A DNA stretch of 64,000 bases from Typhlomys cinereus (taxonomy: Eukaryota > Chordata > Mammalia > Rodentia > Platacanthomyidae): contig JALPQD010000214.1 of the NCBI GenBank assembly GCA_023101885.1, positions 3,100,001 through 3,164,000 on the forward strand. Reading direction: 5' to 3'. The translations under genes and the position numbers were made by a program. Below the pieces are notes generated by a model. It made no database searches. It had not been told where the DNA came from and saw only the letters and a list, made by a program, of their open reading frames with translations. This document shows positions 50,001-61,265 of this stretch, piece by piece. How positions within the stretch are numbered: position 1 is the stretch's first letter; each line of letters opens with the position of its first letter.

Positions 50001-50830
50001 GGGGCTGAAGAAATTTGATCTCATCAATCAGGGAGGATATCGGGACTGGCAGATAGACAGTAACCATCTGGCAAGTGGGACACTGACCCCCCCTTACTGC
50101 TGTGTCCTACTCTTATTCTTTCATTTGCCCTTGAGTCTCTTCTGACATTAAGATCTTCATTTAAACAGTCTTTTATCTTTGGCTAGAAGACGACCTTTGA
50201 TACCAATCAGGATGCAGCCAAGGGCAGTGCAGGAAAAGCAAAACTGAAAACAACAACAAACCATAATTAAGAATACCAAGGACCCTACATTTTTCACCTG
50301 GAACCAGATCAGCCAAACCTCTCCCCCTCTTAAAGTTCAAGGTACTTTGCAGAGAAGGGATGGCAAGATTGTAAAGTGCCTAAAGATGGGGATGTTCAAT
50401 GATATGCTAGATACTCCACACAAGTTAGGGCTACAGCAGCCCAGCTGCTTGACCTGAACAATGGCTGACATGTCAATGTCCCCCCAAAGTCTAGCATGGA
50501 TCACAGGGAAGAAGGCTCCACGCAGTAGGATCCTTAGAGGCAAGAGTTTATACAGTCATATTAGAGTTCTCTTACTAATGGGGAGCTCAAGAAGGGCTTC
50601 CAGCTATGCCACAGAGTCCTGAACCTCCACTTGGGTGGAGGACTCAGAGGGAGGTTTGGCATTCACACAAAAGGATGCTCCAGGGGATGGGAGAGAGGAA
50701 GGAGGAGGGAGGAAGGGAGATGAAAGAAATGGGGAGGGAGAATACTTATTGAGCTTAGATGATTAGGAAAAAATAAAATGTGGGAGAAAGATAAAATAAA
50801 TTAAAATTTTTTTAAAAATTAAAAATCCCT
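44035..50830 (+). mobile_element. Near full-length, inactivated L1 retrotransposon
   Basis: About 6.3 kb of L1 plus a 0.5-kb nested L1. From left: possible 5' UTR (44035-44375); ORF1 remnants with a long coiled coil (44521-44838) and the C-terminal domain (about 45130-45365); ORF2 endonuclease region (about 45487-46190); reverse transcriptase region (about 46800-47755) with the FADDMI catalytic motif near 47560; C-terminal ORF2 to about 49780; and a 3' UTR with polypurine tract ending in an A-rich tail. Many stops and frameshifts occur in both ORFs, so it cannot encode active proteins. Confidence 0.95.
48391..48895 (-). mobile_element. L1 3' end nested in the large L1
   Basis: Flanked by GAAATTTCTT (48381-48390) and GAACTTTCTT (48896-48905), 9 of 10 identical. 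It carries the 3' UTR family blocks and the C-rich (minus-strand polypurine) tract seen at 23.1 kb. ORF2 sequence of the host L1 resumes after it, so it inserted later. Confidence 0.9.
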
Positions 50831-50929
50831 CTGATTGCTAGTGGTTAATAATATTTCTTGAGATTCTTTTGTATCACAAGTTTTATTACTGTTTCTTTTT
50901 CTATTTCAAAATGTTTTAGTAGAGGATCT

Positions 50930-51360
50930 GGGTGCTTGCTGTAGTTTGTCTGAAAGTTGCTGATAAATTGACAACCAAACAACTTAGGGAATCAGGGGTT
51001 TTATTCTTGCTTGAAATTTTTTGTTGACATTATTAATCCAACTTGGCAAAAGAGCTCATATCAACAGCAGGAATCTAGGGAACTGGCTGCACCATATCAC
51101 TGGGATTGCTGAGAGAGGGGCACACTTCACTTGGAACCCTGAAAGTCTGTGAAAGTATGCTGAAGGATAGCAGACTACTAACCAAATTCATGTATCTCAC
51201 CCAACTGCCCAGAGAATGGCCCTACCCACCATGGGCTGGATCTTCTCCCATCAATTAGACCATTTCCTGAAGGCTTGCTCAGTACTTGTCTCAATTATCA
51301 ATTCTTCAAGATGTACCCAGAGTTCAGCCTTTCATTGTCAAGTTTCCACCTATTTATCTA
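50930..51360 (-). mobile_element. MaLR-like LTR, diverged third copy
   Basis: 'gctgataaattgacaaccaaac', 'gggaactggctgcaccatatca' and 'cctacccaccatgggctgga' align in order with 19960-20445. More diverged, so probably older. Confidence 0.7.
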
Positions 51361-52289
51361 AGTAGCCCAGTACTTTTCTTTAAGGCCTCCACACACTAGC
51401 TCTTTGGTGACTGCATTCCTATGAAGTTAGTTGTTGCATCTCTGTGACCTTCATAATTCTTGTAAATCATTAACTAAGCTTACAAATTAGTTCAGTTTCG
51501 ATTCAGTTTGATTGCATGGGAAAGAATTTCACACAGGATTGTGCAAATCCATCAAGAGGTAACTGCTGTCTGTTTATTTCTCTTGATGATGTGAACAGTC
51601 TGCTGGTGATGGTCATTGCCTGAATTCATAATTTCACTGGCAGGTGTGAGGGAGCAATGATTCCTAATGTTTCTTTTCCTTTATTAGCTAGAATACTTGA
51701 GTACTGAGAAACTTAACAGCTTTTACAGAAAAGTAAGATGAATTTTGAAATAGACTTGTACCACTTTTGAAAATAATAAGTTGGTTCCCTAGCAGAAGAC
51801 TAAGACTATCTTTTACCTTTGTGTAGCTAATACTTAGCATAGTGTCTACTAGTAAAAGAAATAGCATGTATGAGTGACTAGAGTCAATAAATAAAAAGGA
51901 ATTAATGACAATGACTGAACATCAATTGTATACAACCCTATATACACAATATAGAACAGCCCTACTGTTTAGGAAGTTTGGAAAAGATCTGGGAGTGCTC
52001 AGCGGGCTCTGGACAGCTCCTCTAGACCTCAGTCACATGTGCCAAGATGAGAACTTGCATGTTGGTTGGGGAAATGGGCTTCACACGCTCCATGACCAGG
52101 CTGCATAACTTCATGTTGTGTCTACCTTGGGTCTGCTGTGCCTTTTGTCATGGTCTTCACTGTCTTGCGTGTCTGTAATAGGACATGGCTTAGATACTCC
52201 ATGGATTTCAGTTCATCTACAGATGCTGGCATTGCACCACAAATATTTCAGGAAATTATAATCTAAAAAGAAAGCAACTCTCAGCACTT
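51361..52289. other. Intergenic DNA, no gene recognised
   Basis: No gene or clear repeat seen. Confidence 0.5.
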
Positions 52290-52995
52290 AGCCCTCATGT
52301 CTTTAACCCTTCCACCCTCTGCAACCTCTGAGCTACGTTGTCTCTATAGATTTGTCTGTTTTGACCATTTCATGTAAGTAGAGCTAAATAACATATATGT
52401 TCTTTGATGAATGGTTTCCTTCATCTACAAAAATATATTTTTTGGATCCCTGCCATTAATTTTTTCCTGGGGTTTCTTATTTTAATTTGAGCTTCATTTT
52501 GACCTTGCTCTCTTGTACTGGCTGGCTTCACAATCATAATCACCCTGCCTAGTTGGAATTACAGGCACGTGCCACTGTACCTTTGTCACTGTTATCTTTT
52601 TTTATTTTATTCACTAACTACCTGCTTTGTGATACATTATTCTTTATCCATTACTCTTAGTTCAGTGTATCTGGGTTTTCTGCTGCGTTTGCTTTTTGCA
52701 TTCTTTGAAACTTTCATTAACAAATGCAATTAATTTATATAGCAAAATATTTTTGAATCTGCTAAGTGTTGCAACATTTGTCCAGTATTTTATTTTTTTA
52801 TGGATAATGTTCTAATATATAGATATGCTTCATTTTGTTTAACCATTCATCAGTTCTTGCATATTTGAGTTTCTTCCCTTTTGCCTCTATGAGAGATGCT
52901 ACTAAAACTGTGGCATACAATTTTCTGTGTAAGCATGCATTCTCATTTTTGTTTAGTATATATTTACAGATAGAATTGGTAGAGCCTACTTTTTT
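52290..52995 (-). mobile_element. Ancient L1 fragment with B1 insertion
   Basis: Phrases such as 'tagatttgtctgttttgacc' and 'atttcatgtaagtagagc', and later 'aaccattcatcagttcttgc', are the reverse of the conserved 3' end of old L1s. A B1-type SINE (about 52480-52600) interrupts it. A 185-codon open frame starting at 52835 is L1 antisense sequence in its first part, not a gene. Confidence 0.7.
52480..52600 (-). mobile_element. B1-type SINE fragment
   Basis: 'gttggaattacaggcacgtg' then 'ccactgtacc' is the start of B1 in reverse; 'actggctggcttcacaatca' precedes it. Confidence 0.65.
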
Positions 52996-53384
52996 TTTCC
53001 TGCTGGAAGAAAAGCTTGTTCAGAGTTCTGCACGTTCGGTGTGTTCAGTGTTGCAGTGGACACAGATAGGAGGGAGCAAGCAGAATGAAGGTTGCACATG
53101 TGTCTTTAAAAATGTTTTTTATCAACCAATGCCATTGTCTTTAGTAGGTCATGTAAAACGTTTTCAGTTGGCTCTTCTGTTTTTCATTTGCCGAGTTCTT
53201 TATGTTTTCTCTGGGTTAGAGTATATTTTTACATCTGCTCTGTCTGGGTTAGATTGTATTTTTACATCTGCTCTGTCTCCTTTGATACTAATAGATTCAT
53301 GTATTCTTTCAGGTTTAGCCTTGTTCACTTTAACTCATACACAAAACACACACTTTATGATCTCTTTTTGCATTGGAGAAGAGC

Positions 53385-53495
53385 TGAGATAGTAACTCTC
53401 TATATAGCCCAGACTGGCTTTGAGCTCATGGAGATACTTTTGCCTCAGTCTCATGAATGCTAGAATTACAGGTGTGCACTACCACATTTGGCTTA
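53385..53495 (-). mobile_element. B1-type SINE fragment
   Basis: 'tatagcccagactggctttg', 'cctcagtctcatgaatgcta' and 'gaattacaggtgtgcactac' are B1 in reverse. Confidence 0.8.
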
Positions 53496-53589
53496 AAATC
53501 TAGAACACCTGTCCTTCCTAAGAAGCCAATAAATATACTATTTATTTATAACTGCTATATTGGTATTTTATAGAATTTTATTTCCAAAT

Positions 53590-53880
53590 TGTTTATAAGA
53601 CACACACAAGCTCATGTGTTTGCATCCTTAGCTGGCGCTGATCTTTGGGAAGGTTGTGGAACCTTTAGAAGGTAGATCCTGGTTGGAGGAAAGCATGTCA
53701 TAAGAAAACAGGTAGCTAGACCCTGCCTTCTCTTGCACTGCTTTCTCTGCCTGCATGGTGACTGTGGTTTCTTGAACCATCCATCTCCTGTGCAATCTCT
53801 GCCTCTGGAGTCATCAGCCAGACAAATCTCTCTTAAGTTATGTAAGAGTAATGTCTTACACAACAAAGAAAAGTAACTTC
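53590..53880 (+). mobile_element. Old MaLR-like LTR
   Basis: 'agctcatgtgtttgcatcct', 'gggaaggttgtggaaccttt' and 'agaaggtagatcctggttgg' follow the order of old mammalian MaLR LTRs (MLT/MST group). Diverged. Confidence 0.5.
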
Positions 53881-54479
53881 TATAGTTCATTTTTTTCAAT
53901 GCTTTGTAAACTATTAACTCAAGGACCCTCAGCAATGACCATTTGAAGACAAAATAAAAAATGAAGTAATAAAGTATACAGAAAACTTAATTATGTGGCT
54001 TGGTCATTTTGGTGTTTCATAACAGAACAAGTTAGTTAATGTGAGACGAAGAAAGCTTAAAGAATTATAGCACTGAGGGAAACTAATAGCGAACATCTCC
54101 TCAGTGCAAATGTAAAGCTGAGATCTCTGTTTCCCAGGCATCCTGCTGCTGGGATCCGGGCCTAGAGGTAAAGCAAGTGAGCTCAGTGTAACTGGCACCT
54201 GCCTTTGTGTGGCTCTGGGACTTCCTCCCACAGATTTTTAGGATCTTAGAAACAGCAGGGGCCCTGGAGACTAGCGAGTGCAAACACGAACAGTGCAGCA
54301 GAGCACGGCATCTTCTGTAGTCTGTTCCTAGATTTAATTTGTAACTAAATATTTAAAAAAAAACCCACCCATGATGCTGCTGATTCATTGTGACTGTGAA
54401 AATCTATAATAGGTAAAATGTAGCATTAATGTTCTTACAGGCTTTCTGTAGATAGCTATGAGTGACTACAAGTAATATC

Positions 54480-54740
54480 CACTGAATACATGCTGGCTGT
54501 GTGAGAGGGATTATGTTCAAAGCCTCACACATTTCAAGGGTTCACATCCATCATTTTATTCCGTTGTCACCTCAGCTCCAGCACAGCATGAGAATGCAAT
54601 TTCATTTTCACCGATGAGGAAAGTAAGTCAAAGAAAGGTTAAGAGAGTTGCTTATGACTCCAACAGCATTAAGTGAGGAGTCGCAATTCAACTCTAGACA
54701 GTTTGTCTCTGAAACATAGGCTGCCATTCACTACATTGCT
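54480..54740 (+). mobile_element. MIR element
   Basis: Follows the MIR order: 'catccatcattttattccg', 'ttcattttcaccgatgagg', 'aaaggttaagagagttgct', 'caattcaactctagacag' and 'tgccattcactacattgc'. An ancient mammalian SINE; the last clear interspersed repeat before TAC1. Confidence 0.85.
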
Positions 54741-55924
54741 CCCATTTTTACACTATGTTTTACTATAAATACACATACGATACAGGCATGCTGCTTTGTG
54801 TCTAACCACACAACAGCCTTGCATGTTATGGCATGCACCACGATGTCACTTAAGTGACTGTATTGTGTTGTGTCAACATGCTTGTTTAATCAACTACACT
54901 GTTGGTTTTATTTTACTCTATAGGACTTTCGTGATTCCCTGCTAATCTTCACTTCTCTTACATTATATTCTCTGACCCCAATTACTTAAACTTGATACTC
55001 CCATCTGTAACAACTATAATAAATCTTTCCTTAATGAGTGACTGCACACATATTCAATTTAGTTATTTTTGTGGTTCTTATAATTATTTACAATAGTGTT
55101 CAATGTTGTTGTTAGGGTTGAGACTTTTGAACACTTGTTCTTTTTATTACATGGTTTGTAATTTTTTTAAAATTATGAATTTATTATAATTAGATATGTC
55201 TTAAGCAAACTATTCAGTTCAGTTAAAATCACAGAAGTTAAAATACACTCTAGCCTTTCTCTCTTATGAATGGTTTCATTGGTGAACAGCAGTCATGGGA
55301 ACAGACTAAATTCATGCAGCTTTACTTCTGTGACAGAAGTATTTATTTATCACTTAGAAATATTTCACACTCTGGACAATATGAAAATTATTCCAAAGAC
55401 ACTGATCAACTTTTCCCTATGAATAAGTACACATACTCCTAGCTCTCCCTGTCCTGTATTTATTCCTTGTGGATTTACCCCTCAAACTTCTGCTGGCCTT
55501 ATGGGTGTAAGTTAAATCACAGGCATTCTATGGAAGCACTGTCAGGACTTCTTGCCTCCGTTATGACTGTTTGACCTTCAGCGTCATCTTCCGTATGAGT
55601 GTCTGGTTTGATATTATACATGGGCTCCAAATGGGGCATAAAATACCACTGTGCCAATGTGATGTTTATTCAACAAGGAAATCAAATAAACAGTGAAATT
55701 CACCTTCACAAAAGAACAAATTATTATCCTCTTTACAATGAAGAATCACAGGCACACATAACTGTTTTTTCTATGAATTATTACATGGCAACAAAAAAAG
55801 TGTGAGTATCTGAGAGAAAAAGAAAAAGAGAACCTGCATTTTTAAAGGAAACAATTTCAAACGTCTTGCGAAAGAAAAGTTGCTGACTTGCCATAAATAT
55901 TAATGAAACACTACAACAAAATCC
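54741..55924. other. Repeat-poor DNA just 3' of TAC1
   Basis: No recognisable gene or repeat. It may contain the TAC1 3' flank and termination region. Confidence 0.5.
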
Positions 55925-56527
55925 CTGAAGATACATTTTCTTTTATTTAAAATGATAAATATCACAACACATCATACAATAAATAAAGACCATAGAATCA
56001 CATTAAAACTTTTCTCAAAATAGCACGAATAGTTGAAAAAACATTAAACATGCTGCTAGGATACAAAGAGAGTGGGATGCCAAGGTCTCCGTGAATTTTC
56101 AGCCCGAGAGAGCAATTCCGGGAAGCACAAGGCCATGTAGGACTGCCCTCTCTTCCAGCACTAGCTCCGCAGCAAAGGTTTCTTTCTCTGGAGACTGTTA
56201 TTATGGACAATTTTTCTTTTTTACAATTTCACTGACCACTGCGCTTTGCTGAAAAGTTACCACTGATTTCTACTTCTGAGGGAATCCTCATATTAGAAGT
56301 ACAACACGGGTTTATGACACTTATTGGCACAATATGAAAAAAATAAACATCCTTTGTGAGTTTTCCACGTGTAACAACAACTGTTACTAAATAAATATTC
56401 TTCATAGTGCATTTTTTTTATTTTACTTCTCATCACTCACTGACACAAACGAAGCTGAATAAATAATGCTGGGGAGTTTACTTGCGTCTTCTTTCATAGT
56501 TCTGCATTGCATTCCTTTCATAGGCCC
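55925..56527 (-). CDS. TAC1: TAC1 exon 7 (C-terminus and 3' UTR)
   Basis: The acceptor CATTTCCAG precedes 56527. Coding runs to the TAA at 56480-56478 and ends NYERRRK, with the terminal Lys I associate with rodent copies. The 3' UTR is about 550 nt if it ends after the AATAAA at 55947-55942; this fits the roughly 1-kb mRNA known for the gene. The distal end is inferred, not directly visible. Confidence 0.85.
55942..55947 (-). terminator. TAC1: Likely TAC1 poly(A) signal
   Basis: AATAAA on the minus strand, about 530 bp after the stop codon. Cleavage is expected near 55925. An AATAAA-like run around 56420 is only about 60 bp after the stop and is less likely to be used. Confidence 0.6.
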
Positions 56528-59500
56528 CTGGAAATGCAGAGAAAATAAAGCATGCTTAGAAAGATTCTCTTGGACAGTAATAATGATCAACTCACACTTT
56601 CATTTATTATGAAGTCCCCCTCAATCCAAGAAGTATTTCTAAGTATTCTATCTCTCTTCTTCCAAGTCTGCATGACTATTTTGATTCGATAATGATCTAT
56701 CTAATCACAGAAATCTGGCCATCTGCAATATATTTAGTAGCCTAAAATTACTATATTTTATTTCCATGACACAGTACAACATTGATTTTTGCAGCTTTCT
56801 AAAGCAGTGGTGGACACTGACGGCAAGTTTTAGAAAGGACCATGCCCAAAGAAGCTACCTATCAGGGAGATAAAAGTAAATGTCAAGCTTTCACTCTATG
56901 ACAAAGGTCAAAAAACTTCAACCATGGTTCAAATGTGCTTCATTACAAATAAAGGTTCATGCGAACACATACATACTTGATTCCTTTGTGTATTATCTGT
57001 GACTGTTTATTTTAAAGTGGCAAATTTGAGTGGCTGCTATAGAGACTATATGGCTCACAAAACCTTTAGACTGCTGTTCTTTTCAGGAAAAAGATAGTTA
57101 CCTCTCTTTTAAAAGAACCTAATAGTATGGGCAGGGTGTCTTCCTTTCTTGAGGATGCTTTCTATATATGGACAGATTGCTTATCCTTGAAGCTAAAGTC
57201 ACTCTAATTTTCTGTAGGCAATTTCATTGAACCCACAAAAATACAGCACAAATTAACTTATCTCCTAAAACCCCTGTGGACTGTGAAATATTAATAACTA
57301 TTCCAAAGGTACTTATCACATGACTGATAACTAAATACCCTGGCTGTCTGTACAAAAGAAAGTCAAGTTTTGTTGTCTCGTATTATTTAATTTTAAAAGG
57401 ACCCGTCACCACAAAATAGTTAGAATTGGTATAATCATCTATTTGAAGCTATTTAATCATTATAGCCAGCATTTTATAATTTAGATTTACATTATAATGA
57501 AGTTAATGTACTTGTAAAAAAATCTATATGGCTTTGAATGAAATGCTGAATTTAAATAGAAAGAGCAGGAGGAGGATCTGTCTAAATCTGTCTAAATCTC
57601 ACGTGTCTGATCTCTATCTGAAGAAGGTGAGGTGAACATCAATCAAAGTTTGCTACAATTATGTATTCATATATGAGGTGGAATAGACTGAACCCCAAAC
57701 TAGACAGTCCTCAAGAAAGAAATCAACTGTTTCTTATCTTCTTATATTAGAGGGAAGAATGGCTAACTCGTCAGTCCCTGATGAGCCGTAAGTAATGACT
57801 TCATGCCTTATAGAGAGTAACTCCAAACGGCAGCAATTTAGTGGGGACTTCAGTGGAAATAGAGCTTTGAGCTCTCTGAAAAAAAATATCTATTTCCATT
57901 TCTGTGTATCTGAGCTGCTGAGGATGTCTCGTTTTACCAAATTGCCAAAGGAGCCTGTGACTATGAAATAGTTAAGCACTGGGAACAGAGGAATAAGGTG
58001 AAGATAGCCATGACTCATGTACATATGTGGAAAAGTCCCTACTTATCTTCCCCTATTTTTTCTTTTTGTATTTTCTTAAGTAAAATGCACAAAAAGATCT
58101 AACTATAAATTTATTCTGATTCATTATGGTGATTCTATTTTTACTGCTTGTATTACATTATTACTTTAAGTGTATTTAATCTGTTTAAGTTGCTTAGCAT
58201 CCACTTTATTTGAAAATTAAGCTTGTACTAAAAGTTATATAAATTCTAGAAATAGACAGCTAATGATTAATACAATCTTTGAGAAAAATTACAGTTACAG
58301 AAGAACTAGTTCATGTGGAAACAAGTGTGGCCACAGCTTCAATTTACAGTCTATTTCCTGATGCTGAGCACTGATACATACAAGATTTCATCAGGCACAC
58401 TTGGAGCTTCCTTAAAGCTTAAATGTGGGCAGTCTTCAAATTAATGCTGAGAAAATGTCAAAGTTATATCCAAATTTGGAAAGTGCAATAAAATGAAAAT
58501 ATTGGAATAATTATTTTTGCACAAGTTTGGATAATTTGTGAAATAAGACAAACCATTTTATAGATTTTTTAAAAGAAACTACAAATATTATGAATAGATA
58601 AGACAGCTTTTGATTATTTCCCAACTAACTATATGTTTAGTATTTCAATCTATTCTCACTGAAGGTAAAATAAATATAATTTGAATAACTTTTCTAGGAA
58701 GCCTAGGCTAAGGGTTTTCATGTGCTCAACAGAAAGTCAATTTCCATGAAAATGATATAGGAGTTATTTCACCTTAAATAAAGTGCAATGAACAAGTTAA
58801 ACAATAAAGGATTTTTAGAGATATGCTTCTTGCATTTGCATAAAAGATGCAAACCAGAGAAAAGAAGAGCAATCTTAGTGTTACCTGAAAGCCTTCTTCA
58901 GATGTAAAATAGGTTTCCAGTGTTGTGGCATCTCCTTTCTACGGCTTTATAGCCAGAGCTGATTTGCACTCGTGGATGACTTAATCCTGTACTCTTTAGA
59001 AGACATTGGCATAGACTATATCACTTGTCCTCTCCAAAATCTATCAGGATATTGCGATTTTGACTGATAACTTCGGAAAGAGTAGTGAATTGGTAAAAAC
59101 ATTTTACTCGTTTTATCTACCATTTTCCTATGGGAAGATTGGCAGATGTGGCATAGTTATCTCTCTGAAAGTGTTGTTGAGCGGATCTGTGAGGAAGAAG
59201 GCTGCTCAAGCTAAGTAATGACTACATGGGGCAGATACTGGAAAAGTGGGCGGTTTGACTGAAACAAATGATATTGTGGGATACAGTTTAATAGCTGTGG
59301 TCCATTCATGTGCATAAGTGCCACGATTAAATTTTTCTCCATATTTAAATCTATTTTTCTCTTTGTAATATCTTGAAAACTATGCCTTATAAAATCTTAG
59401 AAATGGATTTGAGATATTATTTTCAGACATAATTTTTTTTTGACATGATTTCATACATACCAGAACTTAAAGCTCTTTTGCCCATTAGTCCAACAAAGGA

Positions 59501-61213
59501 ATCTGTTTTATGCCCTGGAAAAATACATTTATGGGTAATTTAATATATATAGCTTTAAAGAAATAAAGTTATAATTAATACAGAGTAAGCAAATGTTTGA
59601 ATATGTCTTAAGAAAATGAATATGTATCTATCTCTATGAAGATTTCCTACAAGTCTTACAATCACACCAAAACAATTTAATGATAGCACATTTCTTGATT
59701 CTGCATCAGAATTATCTTTTATGTATTTATCTTCATTATATATATTTATATCATATTAAGTTATAAATATGGTTTCTACTTGGCCGGCTTTGAATTTTGA
59801 GGGAGCTAGTCACACATTTGTGTTTGAGAGAAATATCTAGCTATCTTTCTTCACACTGACAATGCAGCATTTCTTAGCAAATGAACCTTAAGTCAGATCT
59901 CTTGATAGTTAGAATCTTCTTAAAGGTCACATTTTAATTTGACTTAATAATACTCCTTTTGGGAAAGCATATTAGCTTTGAGATTAATAGAGTATATTTA
60001 TTTTTATCACATAAAATTTTGCTGAATATGTTTCCTTGAAATTCATATTTTAGAAAGTAAGCGTGAATAAGATTTATTTCAAAGACGAAGTCTTTATGTA
60101 GTTATTATCTTATTGTTATGGGAGGTGTTCTCCAGCTCCCAGGTAGCAGAGCTGCTACCTAATTGGGGTCTACTCTGCCACCCCTAGAGATCCACAGCAG
60201 TTTCAAAAGTGAGCAACATGATTGAGAAGGCCCTTTGGGACTTCCTGTGGACTCGGATTCCATTAACTGGAAAATAGGGGTCTAAAAACCCTCCAGAGCC
60301 TCAGTTCTGCCATTTTTACTCTCTTAATGGATTAGGGTTTCTCATTCAATTATGGAATTAACAACAACGGCAGCAGCAACGCTGCATCTCTGTTACTTTG
60401 AAATATATTTTCTACCCAGATATTAACTCACCCGAGTTCATCAGGTGCTGAATCTCTCCTCTTCTGATTAAGTTATTATAGCATCCAGCTCAAGAAGATG
60501 GGTTGGAAGACATCTAAATGCCTTTTTTTGTTTAAGTGTTTGAGCATGGGACCAAGTGGAGGGAGCTCACCTGAGGGATGTTTTACTATAGTACTGAGAT
60601 TCCAAAACTAAATATTTATAGGTATATTAAGGCATTTTTTCCTCTTTTAAATGCAATGTTAGCATTGATATTACAATATTTAAACAGTAGAGTCTAGTTA
60701 TAGTAATTATTCATTTAGCCACATTCTGGATATGTCTATTCCTTTCCTATGTTGGTTTAATTAAAAAGGCTAGTTCCAACGTAATGGCAGAAAGGAATGG
60801 ATAAGGTAAAATTTAATATCTAATTAGCATTTAATCATTGGCAAAATAATTGAATACTTACTTTTGTGAGAGATCTGGCCATGTCCTAGAAGAAAACAAA
60901 AAGAATTAGCAGTAATTAGTAAATTTAATTAGTAAATTAAAGTTAATTTACTTACATCTTTTAGAGCAATATAAAAGCATTTGGTTTTCAAAATATTAGA
61001 CATTTCATGTACTTACTACATTAAGGAATAAGGTAGAATCATAATGCTATAATGATAATCAAATTATTAACAAAAGTTAAACATTTTGACACCTAAAGCA
61101 AGATTTTCTAAATGTCTTCTATGGACAGGGGTTTACATGTAGAAGTGAGGACTCTTGAGGTCTGTTATCAATGTTAAAGCTATGCCATGTTCTACCTTAA
61201 AGGCTGACCATTT

Positions 61214-61265
<52 letters not shown>

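Noticed and set aside
52835..53392. 185-codon plus-strand frame, the longest in the window
   Set aside because: Its first part is reverse-strand old L1 sequence and it ends at a B1; composition is Phe/Leu/Ser rich as expected of antisense L1.
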